Positions 45,318-56,364 are shown, counted from the first letter of the stretch. The stretch: DNA of 64,000 bases from Archivesica marissinica (GCA_014843695.1 CM026404.1:8350433-8414432); one strand, 5' to 3'. Notes: generated from the letters alone by a model not told the origin. Numbers and translations: made by a program.

Positions 45318-45560
45318 GTGCCCATATGAGAGACACCTCCTGAATATATTAGTCATGTTAGATTTGTGGAGGATAGTGCAATGATACAGACAGATACCTA
45401 TTCCAATGTCTCCTCTGGTTCCTTTACGGGCACGGTGTAAAGCACCGACACGTGACCTCGGTTTAAAATCACAAGTGAAAGACTGTTAATTATATTAGCG
45501 TCAGTCGGGAGGTCGAACCTGCGATCCATCGTGTTAACCACTGGACTATATATCCGTCTG
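45318..45560 (-). mobile_element. SINE-C copy 5, diverged
   Basis: GTGCCCATATGAGAGACACC, GGATAGTGCAATGATACAG, GCACGGTGTAAAGCACCGAC, GAGGTCGAACCTGCGATCC and head CTGGACTATATATCCGTCTG. The B box and anticodon-arm region is partly deleted. Confidence 0.88.
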
Positions 45561-45663
45561 TTGATATTATCAAGTAGACAATTTCCATATGTATATCTAT
45601 ACATGTATTGGTTAAAGACTTGAGATACACGAAAGAAATACCGTAAGCTTTTATCTTTCAGTT

Positions 45664-45923
45664 CAATCAACATAGCACGATATCAATGTATGTTTCTGTA
45701 TATTTCACAATGTATATTACATGTATCCTGATAAATAAATATGTTTAAACCAATCCATATAGCACGATATCAATGTATGTTTCTGTATATTTCACAATGT
45801 ATATTACATGTATCCTGATAAATAAATATGTTTAAACCAATCCATATAGCACGATATAAATGTATGTTTCTGTATATTTCTCAATGTATATTACATGTAT
45901 CCTGATAAATAAATATGTTTAAT
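45664..45923. repeat. 87-bp tandem repeat, 3 copies
   Basis: The unit AGCACGATATCAATGTATGT... CTGATAAATAAATATGTTTA-AACCAATCCATAT starts at 45674, 45761 and 45848. Two or three substitutions separate the copies. Confidence 0.95.
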
Positions 45924-45958
45924 ACGCTTCAAACAACATGATGCGGTACTGCTAAAGC

Positions 45959-46211
45959 CTTTTTTAAAAAACTTTATTTATTAGACAACGATTGCGAAGC
46001 AAGTTTTAACAACTTATATAAATCACTCTCGTTGGGACGGGTGTAAGCGTATTCATGGTCATTCGTGTGGGAGGAAACCGGAGTACGCGGAGAAAGCCCA
46101 CCTGTCCGATCTGACGACCACCGTACCATCTCACATACTTCCCTGTTCGAGGATCGAACCCTAGTTGCATTGGTGAGAAGCGAGCGCGCTAACCACCGCG
46201 CTAATCGGACA
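45959..46211 (-). mobile_element. SINE-A copy 7, full length
   Basis: AACTTTATTTATTAGACAAC tail, GAGTACGCGGAGAAAGCCCA core, B box GGATCGAACCCTAG and head CGCTAACCACCGCGCTAATC-GGACA. GCTAAAGC occurs at 45951-45958 and 46212-46219, a probable target-site duplication. Confidence 0.93.
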
Positions 46212-46567
46212 GCTAAAGCTTCCCAATTAAGGAATTAATCGAGGAATATATAGTGTACGTAATAAGCCTGTATGTTGTACATATGAATATAGAAAATAAA
46301 TGAGGAAAAAAAAGAAACAAGATTTACTTAATTGTTCAAATGAATTATCTTTTAAATAAAGTCTTTAGTATTATTATTATTATTATTATGGTAAACGATT
46401 TAGATTTACATTAATTGGCATGGATAAATTCCGGGGAAGATTAGTGTTGCCCGCCATCTTGCATAACTTCTTAGCATAGTTCATGTATAGATTTTTGAAC
46501 AACTCTGTGCATCCACATGCTTTGAGCTGATACATTTGGTCAATATGTCACAGTGTTACTGCTCGTG
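46212..46567. other. Spacer with short (TTA)n
   Basis: A (TTA)n run near 46371-46389. Nothing else recognised. Confidence 0.55.
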
Positions 46568-48288
46568 AAATATGTTGATCGGTCTTCACCGAACATGGCA
46601 TGAATCAGTGTCAGCATATGTTGATCGGTCTTCACCGAACATGGCATGAATCAGTGTCGGCATATGTTGATCAGTCTTCACCGAACATGGCATGAATCAG
46701 TGTCGGCATATGTTGATCGGTCTTCACCGAACATGGCATGAATCAGTTTCGGCATATGTTGATCGGTCTTCACCGAACATGGCATGAATCAGTGTCGGCA
46801 TATGTTGATCAGTCTTCACCGAACATGGCATGAATCAGTGTCGGCATATTTTGATCAGTCTTCACACCGAACATGGCATGAATCAGTGTTGGCATATGTT
46901 GATCAGTCTTCACACCGAACATGGCATGAATCAGTGTCGGAATATGTTGATCAGTCTTCACTGAACATGGCATGAATCAGTGTCGGCATATGTTGATCAG
47001 TCTTCACCGAACATGGCATGAATCAGTGTCGGCATATGTTGATCAGTCTTCACCGAACATGGCATGAATCAGTGTCGGCATATATTGATCGGTCTTCACC
47101 GAACATGGCATGAATCAGTGTCGGCATATGTTGATCGGTCTTCACCGAACATGGCATGAATCAGTGTCGGCATATGTTGATCGGTCTTCACCGAACATGG
47201 CATGAATCAGTGTCGGCATATGTTGATCGGTCTTCACCGAACATGGCATGAATCAGTGTCGGCATATGTTGATCGGTCTTCACCGAACATGGCATGAATC
47301 AGTGTCGGCATATGTTGATCAGTCTTCACCGAACATGGCATGAATCAGTATCGGCATATGTTGATCAGTCTTCACCGAACATGGCATGAATCAGTGTCGG
47401 CATATGTTGATCGGTCTTCACCGAACATGGCATGAATCAGTGTCGGCATATGTTGATCAGTCTTCACACCGAACATGGCATGAATCAGTGTTGGCATATG
47501 TTGATCGGTCTTCACCGAACATGGCATGAATCAGTCTCGGCATATGTTGATCGGTCTTCACCGAACATGGCATGAATCAGTGTCGGCATATGTTGATCGG
47601 TCTTCACCGAACATGGCATGAATCAGTGTCGGCATATGTTGATCGGTCTTCACCGAACATGGCATGAATCAGTGTCGGCATATGTTGATCGGTCTTCACC
47701 GAACATGGCATGAATCAGTGTCGGCATATGTTGATCGGTCTTCACCGAACATGGCATGAATCAGTGTCGGCATATGTTGATCGGTCTTCACCGAACATGG
47801 CATGAATCAGTGTCGGCATATGTTGATCGGTCTTCACCGAACATGGCATGAATCAGTGTCGGCATATGTTGATCGGTCTTCACCGAACATGGCATGAATC
47901 AGTGTCGGCATATTTTGATCAGTCTTCACACCGAACATGGCATGAATCAGTGTCGGCATATGTTGATCAGTCTTCACACCGAACATGGCATGAATCAGTG
48001 TCGGCATATGTTGATCAGTCTTCACCGAACATGGCATGAATCAGTGTCGGCATATGTTGATCGGTCTTCACCGAACATGGCATGAATCAGTGTCGGCATA
48101 TGTTGATCGGTCTTCACCGAACATGGCATGAATCAGTGTCGGCATATGTTGATCAGTCTTCACTGAACATGGCATGAATCAGTGTCGGCATATGTTGATC
48201 AGTCTTCACCGAACATGGCATGAATCAGTGTCGGCATATGTTGATCAGTCTTCACCGAACATGGCATGAATCAGTGTCGGCATAGTCT
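46568..48288 (+). repeat. 46-bp minisatellite, about 37 units
   Basis: The unit is TGTTGATCGGTCTTCACCGA followed by ACATGGCATGAATCAGTGTC-GGCATA. Common variants are GATCAGTC for GATCGGTC, a 2-bp insertion (TTCACACCG) and TATTTTG for TATGTTG. Contiguous identical units with no spacers exclude a CRISPR array. Confidence 0.96.
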
Positions 48289-48730
48289 TTGGTGTTTCGT
48301 TTCAGGTTATACACCTATTTAGCACAGCTTCGTTATACCGCCAACTTGAACATTGCGCTGCCCATGTTAGAGCATTCGAATTTATTTTTAAAAAACCTTA
48401 ATTAAACGCATTTCGCAACAAATGATTAAACAACGAATAAAGCACATTAGTTAAATCAAACTTAATTGGGTGAACGTAGAAACAATAACAAAACTAAGCT
48501 GTACAAAAACATTGACAAACACAATCGGGATATGAAAGGTGACAGTTCAAGGAAATAAGAACAACATAAAACGCTACACAATTACCAGATACATCGTACT
48601 TGATGGCCATCGGTTGTCCCTGAAGAGATCACCATGTCTCAATAACAGAGAGAGCGATTTATTCTACATTACTGACATACATACATAATTCTCAGAGGAA
48701 ACATTACAATTGCCATATCAGCACTCAAGC
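48289..48730. other. Spacer, nothing recognised
   Basis: No gene or repeat partner seen. Confidence 0.5.
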
Positions 48731-49220
48731 AGTTGAGCGACAATCTTATTGTTGGCTTCGTAACTAGTTTAGCCTTGCCTACATACAGAGCGTCTGCAAA
48801 GAAATTGACCAGATGAACGACAACCTTATTGTTTGCTTCGTAACTTGTTTAACCTTGCCTACATACAGAGTGTCTGCAAAGAAAATGACCAGTTGAATGA
48901 CAACCTTATTGTTTGCTTCGTAACTTGTTTAACCTTGCCTACATACAGAGTGTCTGAAACGAAATTGCCCAGTTGAATGACAACCTTATTGTTGGCTTCG
49001 TAACCAGTTTAACCTTGCCTACATACATAGTGTCTGCACAGAAATTGCCCAGTTGAATGACAACCGTATTGTTTGTTTCGTAACTAGTTTAACCTTGCCT
49101 ACATACACAGTGTCTGAAAAGATTTTCCCAGATGAATGACAACCTTATTGTTTGTTTCGTAACTAGTTTAAGCTTGCCTATATACAGGGTGTCTGAAAAG
49201 AAATTTCCCAGTTGAATGTT
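48731..49220 (+). repeat. 80-bp tandem repeat, 6 copies
   Basis: The unit GTTGAATGACAACCTTATTG-TTTGCTTCGTAACTAGTTTA-ACCTTGCCTACATACA... is repeated with 5-10 percent differences. Divergence rises toward both ends of the array. Confidence 0.94.
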
Positions 49221-49267
49221 GTGATGTCTGAACGTTTTATTCAGATTGTTGAACGAACAGTGATTAC

Positions 49268-50148
49268 TATATTAGAGGACATAGCAAACGCACACTTCGG
49301 ATAAGTGTATTTTTACATGAAAAATAATAACTATATTATATATGCATTGTCTTAAAGACCAATTCATTGTCGTCATTTTGATACCAACATATTTAAAATT
49401 GGTGTAGTAATAAAGAAATTATCGTGAGACAAAGATAGTGCTCCAAAAATCGAAAGTAACACTTTTGGCTAATTGTGATTAGAATGCAAATGTGAACGTG
49501 ATGAACCAACTTTTAGCGCTTACTTTAAGAAATAAAATTATTATCAGGTACTACTTTACTAATGTATTTAAAAGGGTAACATAAATAATGTAGTTTAAAG
49601 GTAACGTAATAGAAATTTGTAACATAAAGAATGTAGTTTAAAGGTAACGTAATAGAAATTTGTAACATAAAGAATGTAGTTTAATGGTAACGTAATAGAA
49701 ATTTGTAACACAAAGAATGTAGTTTAAAGGTAACGTAATAGAAATTTATAACACAAAGAATGTAGTTTAAAGGTAACGTAATAGAAATTTGTAACATAAA
49801 GAATGTAGTTTAAAGGTAACGTAATAGAAATTTGGGATATTGGAACTTTCGTTGTGTATAATGTTTTTGAATATCAAGCTATGTGGATTGATCATAACAT
49901 CATGTGTTATGTTGTATATATGTGTCAAGAAACTGTGTATGGTTTACGACAATAACATAATCTGTCTGTTTAAATTTTTAAACAGTAACAGTATTTTCAT
50001 ACCTTTTAAAGTAATAAGTTCCACAATTGAGTAATTAATGTATATATAATAATAATCATATAATGTAGGTGTGCGTTTTCTATGTCATCTAGTATATATA
50101 ATAATAATCAAATAGTGTAGGTGTGCGTTTTCTATGTCATCTAGTATA
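49268..50148 (-). mobile_element. MITE-Q copy 3, long form, with duplicated left end
   Basis: Starts TATATTAGAGGACATAGCAA... CTTCGGATAAGTGTATTTTT-ACATGAAAAATAATAACTAT, the complement of the family's right end. It finishes with two tandem copies (54 bp) of the complement of the left end (AATCATATAATGTAGGTGTG-CGTTTTCTATGTCATCTAGT). The 881-bp body differs from the ~140-bp core of copies 1 and 2 and contains a 43-bp tandem repeat. No transposase is seen; a 64-codon frame at 49840-50034 has no domain. Confidence 0.82.
49574..49834 (+). repeat. 43-bp tandem repeat inside MITE-Q copy 3, about 6 copies
   Basis: The unit GGTAACGTAATAGAAATTTG-TAACATAAAGAATGTAGTTT-AAA recurs with one or two substitutions per copy. 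Confidence 0.95.
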
Positions 50149-50871
50149 TTTACTAGGAACTGCATTTGTAACAACCATTTGAATAATACAAATTAATATA
50201 AAGACAGTAAATGTACTATTTGACCATTTTATGATGAGTTTATTCTTCAGTTCATGTAAGGTCAAAGTTATACCTAAGCAATAATTCACTTGCCTGACAC
50301 TGATTGATATGTGGCATAATGGTTGCAAAGACATGACCAGTGTAGTCCAATATAATTCTTGGAATTCTTGTGAAAATAACCTATATTTGAAATACTTTGA
50401 CAAGAAAATTCTAGAAAATCATTTTAATCACGCAACTGTTTCATATCAGGGGAAAGCCAGCCAGCATATAACTGTATTCCTGTCAGTTCGTTAATAAGTA
50501 TGAGTGATGTCGAAAGGAGTCACATGTTTCAACTCAACTCATCCCGTAACATTACAGTCGTAATATTGCCAATCTGCAACCATTGTAAAATTCATTAGGA
50601 TCTCAGATGTCTTAGAAATGGACGAACAACATTGAATAACTTTGATTAATAATGTTCATGCTGATTAAATCTGTTTCACGTGTCTTCAATTCGAATTCTT
50701 GCTTAAAATCAAATAAAATAGAGCTTTTATTGGGAGCTACTTTACACGTGTATATATACACGAGTCTGCGTCATTAGGTCAATGAATCTACTGGAGCCGT
50801 GGGAAAATCGTTTAAAATTGTCTAACGCCGATATAACTCATCAAGTAAAATTGCTCTTTTTGTATTATGCA
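50149..50871. other. Spacer, nothing recognised
   Basis: An 88-codon minus frame at 50137-50403 overlaps the MITE end and has no domain. Confidence 0.45.
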
Positions 50872-51050
50872 AATTAATTTTTTAGCTCCATTGTGAAACA
50901 AGCTTTTACAACATTAGATTAACCGCTCTTGAGACCACATTCGTGATGGAATCCATCGCCATGAGAGAGAGAGAGAGAGAGAGGGGGGGTGGGATGGAAT
51001 CGGAGAGAGAAGAGGTAATGTGAATTTAAGTGAATTGCCTAAGAAGAATC
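50872..51050 (-). mobile_element. SINE-B copy 7, decayed, with (GA)n
   Basis: TTTTAGCTCCATTGTGAAAC, CGCTCTTGAGACCACATTCG, TGATGGAATCCATCGCCATG then an expanded GA run and G run (50966-50990), GAGAGAAGAGGTAATGTGAA and ATTGCCTAAG. The GA expansion grew from the GAGGGAGAGAGAAG segment of the element. Confidence 0.8.
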
Positions 51051-51414
51051 GCTTAATAACATGTTCTTTTCTGAACTCGTTTAATAACAGTTGATATCAA
51101 AGGAAGACTGGTCATATGATTGAAATGGTTACTACAATTGATACGTAAACAGGTGTGCGTTGAGGAGTACGTTCTGTTTCTTAACCAGAAAAGCTTTATA
51201 CGTTAGATATCAAAATACTTAATGTACTTGAGTGCTACAGGGAGGTTGACAAAGGTATATGCAAGAGTTGGAAACAAATTGAATTACGGTGGGGCATTGT
51301 TATGTAATCTCGCCATATCTTAAGGGATAAAGGATAGACTCGACAACAGTGTCTGGTAAATTAGATTCTAGATATGCATTGTTACACCTTGTGATGCGTG
51401 TAGAGTTGTATGAA

Positions 51415-51735
51415 CTATTGGTAGAAATAGAACAAGACAGGATAGCTGTACCAAATGATTAAATGGTAATAGAAGTAGACAGGATTGCTGTACCAAATGA
51501 TTCAATGGTACTAGAGCAAGACAGGATTGTTGTACCCAATGGTTCAATGCTAATAGACCAAGACAGGATTGCTGTACCCAATGGTTCAATGCTAATAGAC
51601 CAAGACAGGATTGCTGTACCCAATGGTTCAATGCTAATAGACCAAGACAGGATTGCTGTACCCAATGGTTCAATGCTAATAGACCAAGACAGGATTGCTG
51701 TACCAAATGATTCAATGCTAATAGAACGCCATGCC
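51415..51735 (+). repeat. 42-bp minisatellite, about 7.5 units
   Basis: The unit TTCAATGCTAATAGACCAAG-ACAGGATTGCTGTACCCAAT-GG. Open in several frames (MLIDQDRIAVPNGS repeats) because 42 is divisible by three. The same repeat, inverted, is at 54205-54445. Confidence 0.95.
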
Positions 51736-52762
51736 AAGCGTACAATAAATTTTATATATGCATTGATACACACTTAATAAACATGATTTGATGTTACATA
51801 ACAGTGTACGTATACAGGAAAACAGTTTATTATAGAGTCTGAGTCAACATATGACAGGTTTGATAAGGCTGTGCATATCGTTGCAGACATTCGTCATGAG
51901 CCAACACAGTTACGCAATAAACAATATGACGAACTGCATGCATGTCGTAGTGTATCGTCCCGCAGTACGTTTACGTAGTACAATGTCTCTCCACGAAGCT
52001 AGACATGTGATAACTGAAGAGACAAACAGAAAAGTAACACATAGCAACAATGATCATTGCTAGGAATATGTGTTTGCATTTGCTGTGAAGAATAAACAAT
52101 TAAATCATTAACAAAAAAGTATCCCCTATTCAGTTTCTGGGTGTTATTTTTCAATATGTAAGCATGTATGGATTGTTGAATACAAGGTGCACGTTTGTTG
52201 AGCTGATTGGCTACGCTACATTCTCTAATTATGTAAATGTTTGAAGGTTTCATCTGAATGTGATATGGTATTGCAAGTTATGGCGATAGCAACATTTAGC
52301 AATGAAGTAATATGGGATTGTCTTCGCCAAAGCTATTGTCAACTTCTGTTTATCTTCGACATATTTTATGATTTATGACTTTTTTATTTGAAAGTAAATG
52401 GTATCAGTCTGCAGTGTAGCTTTTCACAATAAGTATTAACATATTTAGCTTGAGGTGACCTCCAGTTAATGGATCCGGCCGTAGAATTGCAATTCAATCT
52501 TGCAATCGTTTCCGTTTTTTCGCGTTGGGTTACATTTCTGATGACGTATTCATTTCGTAGTGACGGAAATAGGATACTTTCTTTTGATAATACAATACAA
52601 ATATGTCAGCTTCCTGATGGTTTTGGCCACAAATCAGAGATAATGAAATACGGTGAGAACGCAGTAGTGGAGTTCACGGTTCAAAGTAAATGGGTTATAT
52701 CAAATAGAATACACAATTGTGGCACTTGATGATTGAAGCATACAGGTTGCGCATGAAACAAC
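51736..52762. other. Spacer, no gene supported
   Basis: Two plus-strand frames (51851-52063, 70 codons; 52469-52729, 86 codons) have no recognisable domain. Either could be an unrecognised exon, but no evidence favours it. Confidence 0.4.
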
Positions 52763-53027
52763 TATACTAGAGGACATAGAAAACGCACACCTAGATTATA
52801 TGATTATAATTAAGTTCAGTCAGTTCAGTTATATGTAAAAAGTTAATTCTCTTGTATACATGTAAAGTACTGAAATAAATAATGTTTTATGTACAACACT
52901 ATGGCTATAATAACTATGCTCACACGAAAAAGAAACTGAGCACTTGGTTAGAGGGAAAATTATAATAAGGATGTGATATATCTTTGATGGAATCCTTCGT
53001 ATTTCGTGTTCATGTAATTATGATTAG
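52763..53027. mobile_element. MITE-Q copy 4, rearranged
   Basis: The left terminus TATACTAGAGGACATAGAAA... TTATATGATTATAATTA is intact at 52763-52812. After about 150 bp of unrelated sequence, 52965-53027 carries family interior in reverse (GGATGTGATATATCTTTGAT, GGAATCCTTCGTATTTC, CATGTAATTATGATTA). The element then ends where a SINE-C fragment begins, so the second terminus is missing. Confidence 0.8.
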
Positions 53028-53545
53028 AGTCAGACGGGGGATCGAACGTTTTTGTATCTATTTTATTTTAAAATTTATTTAACGTCGCTACCGGCAGCCC
53101 ATTTGAACGACGGACTGTTTATCTAACAATAACTTTCCTGGGCAGGCTCCAGCGGTTAACCAGTACTTGGTGCACCAACCTCCGTAAGAAACAGCCAACT
53201 TTTTCATATTTTTGTATCTATTTTTTTAATTTAAGTTTATTTAACCTCGCTACCGGTTGCCCATTTGAGCGGTGATGATAGGTTAGTGGTACGCAAGTCA
53301 ACGATATTAATTACTGGATCACGGTTGCCAATATGAGCGACGCGTCCTGAAGAGATTAGTCATTTTAGATTTTTGGATGATAGTGCAATGATACAGACAA
53401 AGACCCATTCCAGAGTCTTTTATGTGCACGGTGTAAAGCAAAGACACGATACCTCGATTTAAGGTCACATCTGATAGACTGTTAATATTAGTATGGTCAG
53501 ACGGGGGATCGAACCTGCAATCCCTGGAATACCAGTTTTATACTG
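53028..53545 (-). mobile_element. SINE-C / SINE-E composite
   Basis: In order: a SINE-C B-box fragment (AGTCAGACGGGGGATCGAAC, 53028-53048); a C-type 3' tail (CGTCGCTACCGGCAGCCCAT) near 53083-53110; a SINE-E body (CTGGGCAGGCTCCAGCGGTT... CTCCGTAAGAAACAGCC) at 53106-53210; a second C-type tail (CTCGCTACCGGTTGCCCATT); and a longer SINE-C (53330-53545, CCTGAAGAGATTAGTCATTT... GGGGATCGAACCTGCAATCC). Repeated insertion and rearrangement are likely. Confidence 0.8.
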
Positions 53546-53870
53546 ACTGACTAATACATTTATTTACAGTCGCAACCGCATAAATGCATTTGGGCGTTTG
53601 GAAGTTTTCTAAGATGAATAAAATACACATCATCTAAAAGTGATGAGTTTGGCCTATCGTAAGTATTATAACTAGATGTTCAGAGGGCTACGATGGCTGC
53701 TGTAATCTCAGTGTGTGTTCGGTTTTCATATCTCCGACTGTCGGGGGTAGACCGGGTGAATACAATGCGCGGTGCATGTATACTTCTAAGATGTCTAAGA
53801 CTGTATATATACATATATGTTTACCATTTCTACTATGTTTATGTGACGAGAATACCTTGTTACATGTGCA
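53546..53870 (+). mobile_element. Element-F copy 2
   Basis: GACTGACTAATACATTTATT, CGCATAAATGCATTTGGGCG, CATCATCTAAAAGTGATGAG, ATTATAACTAGATGTTCAG, TGTAATCTCAGTGTGTGTTC-GG and GTAGACCGGGTGAATACAAT. It lacks the loop half of the hairpin present in copy 3. The overlapping 100-codon frame is not a gene. Confidence 0.85.
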
Positions 53871-54204
53871 ATGTCGCATTATACTATAATACTGTGATCG
53901 ACATGCCACAAAACAATAAAGTCTTGTACCCATATCCATCCAGCATCCAACATTTTACATTAACATTTCAAAATGCTTTACTAAAATTCCTTTAGTTTAG
54001 TCTACAAAGTTTAAACTATGTGTAATATTGCTATACCATGAAGATTAAGAATACGTGTAGGCCTACTGACTTAATGTGTATCGATACTAAGATAGTTCAT
54101 AACTGACCCCAGAGTACATATAATTAAAACCGTTCATACAGCTATATAGCCGATACCAGTTTTGTATCTATGAATTAACCAGCGTTTTAATATATCTCAT
54201 TACA

Positions 54205-54445
54205 ATTGAATCATTTGGTACAGCAATCCTGTCTCGTTCTAATACCATTGAATCATTTGGTACAGCAATCCTGTCTTGGTCTATTAGCATTGAATCACTT
54301 GGTACAGCAATCCTGTCTCGTGCTATTACCATTGAATCATTTGGTACAGCAATCCTGTCTCGTGCTATTACCATTGAATCATTTGGTACAGCAATCCTGT
54401 CTCGTTCTATTACCACTGAATCATTTGGTACAGCAATCCTGTCCT
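54205..54445 (-). repeat. 42-bp minisatellite, inverted relative to 51415-51735, about 6 units
   Basis: The unit ATTGAATCATTTGGTACAGC-AATCCTGTCTCGTTCTATTA-CC, the complement of the array 2.5 kb to the left. The last unit runs straight into a truncated SINE-C at 54446. Confidence 0.95.
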
Positions 54446-54754
54446 GGCAGGTTCGATCCTCCGTCAGACCCTAATAAAATTAACAGTCTTTCAGATGGGA
54501 CTTTAAACCGAGGTCTCGTGTCGGTGCTTTACACCGTGCACGTAAAATAACCAGATGAGACTCTGGAATCGGTCTCTATCGGTATCATTGCACTATCCTC
54601 CATCCGTGCACGTAAAAGAACCAGAGGACACTCTGAAATGGGTATCTATCTGTATCATTGCACTATCCTCCAAACATCTAAAATTGATAATCTCTTCATG
54701 AGGCGTCGCTCATATGGGCAACAGGTAGCGACGATAAATAAACGTAAAACACAC
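54446..54754 (+). mobile_element. SINE-C copy 6, head-truncated, internal 69-bp duplication
   Basis: Begins at the B box (GGCAGGTTCGATCC), then AACAGTCTTTCAGATGGGAC, GAGGTCTCGTGTCGGTGC and CCGTGCACGTAAAA. The segment from CCGTGCACGT to ACTATCCTCCA appears twice in a row (about 54534-54602 and 54604-54672). It ends GGTAGCGACGATAAATAAAC. Confidence 0.92.
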
Positions 54755-55039
54755 TCACTCTTATCTTAAAGAGCTTCTATTGGTCTCTGACCAACATTTA
54801 CGCTAAACTCGTTCGAGATAAAACAACTATTTGTTGCTTGTTGCCTACAAAACAAATCTTATATGTTCGTAATTTCTCAATAATTGCATCCTAAATTAAT
54901 ACAGTTAGTTACTGACCAATCAAATGCTCTTGTCTTTCCTTTGTTATTATATACAAATGTTGTATTGTTATTGTTTGTTTGGTTCTAAATTCTTGTTATC
55001 TATATTTTGCTAATTTTCTTCTTCATTGTATGTATGTTC

Positions 55040-55190
55040 CATTAATGTCTAATGTCAAACCCCTTGAGGGGATCTAGACATGTTTTCCTGGGCATGCTTA
55101 GCCGACCATAGCGGTTAATCAGCACTGAGCAATGTGTGCGATGATACTACATACGTGGCCCGACTGAGAATCGAACGCGGATCGTTTTCA
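55040..55190 (-). mobile_element. SINE-G, possible full copy
   Basis: Left (3') part TCTAATGTCAAACCCCTTGA-GGGGATCTAGACATG matches 32785-32826 and, in reverse, 11048-11100. The right part carries a tRNA-like B box in reverse (GAGAATCGAACGCGGATCG). Confidence 0.65.
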
Positions 55191-55957
55191 TTCTCCCTTT
55201 ATATTAGTACTCATCAATTTTAGTATTTGCACAACTCATATATTCAATCACTTTGTTTGTTACAATCTAGTATGTTGGCAAGGGCCGTAACTAATATTGT
55301 TAAAACTTGTGATTCAACCCATTTGCTTCAACATTTATTGACAATTCTTGTGCTCAACAATGACATAAATCGTATAATTATATTATGCCTAATTGTACAA
55401 GTGTGTTCATTTGATTTGTTCTGTACATTGTATATACAGAATGAATGCAATGAAATATGATTAAACTAAACACATGGGGTTTGGAATGAAAGGGAAGTAA
55501 CCAGGCATTTTCGCTACAATAGCATAAAACACATATCTATATACATTCATGTGAGAAAGATAAAACAGCGTATTCATGAACGAATGCTAAGTAGATCTAT
55601 TTGATAAATTGAGATTGATGGAAATACAAATTATGATGATATAAATATTCTGGCATGGCCCTGCACATTGTGAATGCAATAGGGAAGACGGAATCAACGT
55701 GCCGATGTTTGTTAGAGCAGCTAATGGTCTTCCCAATTAGAATTGTGTCCGGATTTTCTCTCAGGCACATTGGAGGTCTCATTGATGGTTTCCTCGCACG
55801 TTCCAGGATATTGATGAATTAATGCCCTATTATGCGTTTTATTCGCAGACAAACTCAATTATACTACTGTACTACCTAAGATCTACAAGAGCTGCTTAGC
55901 ATACTTGTGTATGAGTGATACGTCATAGTTGTAGCTAATCACCAATGAGACATTGTG
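55191..55957. other. Spacer, nothing recognised
   Basis: Frames of 61-77 codons only, without domains. Confidence 0.5.
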
Positions 55958-56192
55958 GACGTCGTGATAGTGCAGTGAGAGCGCGTTCGCTTCAGCTGCG
56001 AAAGGCCCGGAGTTCGAACCCCGGTGGAGCCGTTACGATTGTGCCCTAAGGCAAGGCATTTCAATTCCATATTGCCTCTTCGCTCTCCCTAGTGGCGATG
56101 GATTCCACCCGAAATGAGGTTTCGAGAGTGATTAATATAGGTTGTAAGAAATTATTTCACAATCGAGCTAAAATAAATTTGTATAGCCTAAC
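55958..56192 (+). mobile_element. SINE-B copy 8, full length
   Basis: Head GTCGTGATAGTGCAGTGAGA, B box AGTTCGAACCCC, GGAGCCGTTACGATTGTGCC, CTCCCTAGTGGCGATGGATT and TTTCACAATCGAGCTAAAAT. Flanking duplication not obvious. Confidence 0.92.
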
Positions 56193-56364
56193 ATAATCAT
56201 TCGCTTTAATTCCAAGTTCGGGTGCGTCACCAATGTTTGTTGTAGTAATGTGTTAAATCCGTTTTGCTACCAATGTTTACAAGTTTAGCATGCATATTTG
56301 ATCAAGCATGTAATTCTTGAAATGAATTGCTGTGTACAAGATGTGGACTATCCAACTCATAACG

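Noticed and set aside
46568..48288. Possible CRISPR array
   Set aside because: Units are contiguous and near-identical with no unique spacers, and the genome context is eukaryotic. The same holds for the 36-, 42- and 45-bp arrays.
52469..52729. 86-codon plus-strand open frame as an upstream GPCR exon
   Set aside because: Lacks any TM1-TM3 signature (no LGN, LSLAD or conserved Cys context) and does not end at a phase matching 57591.
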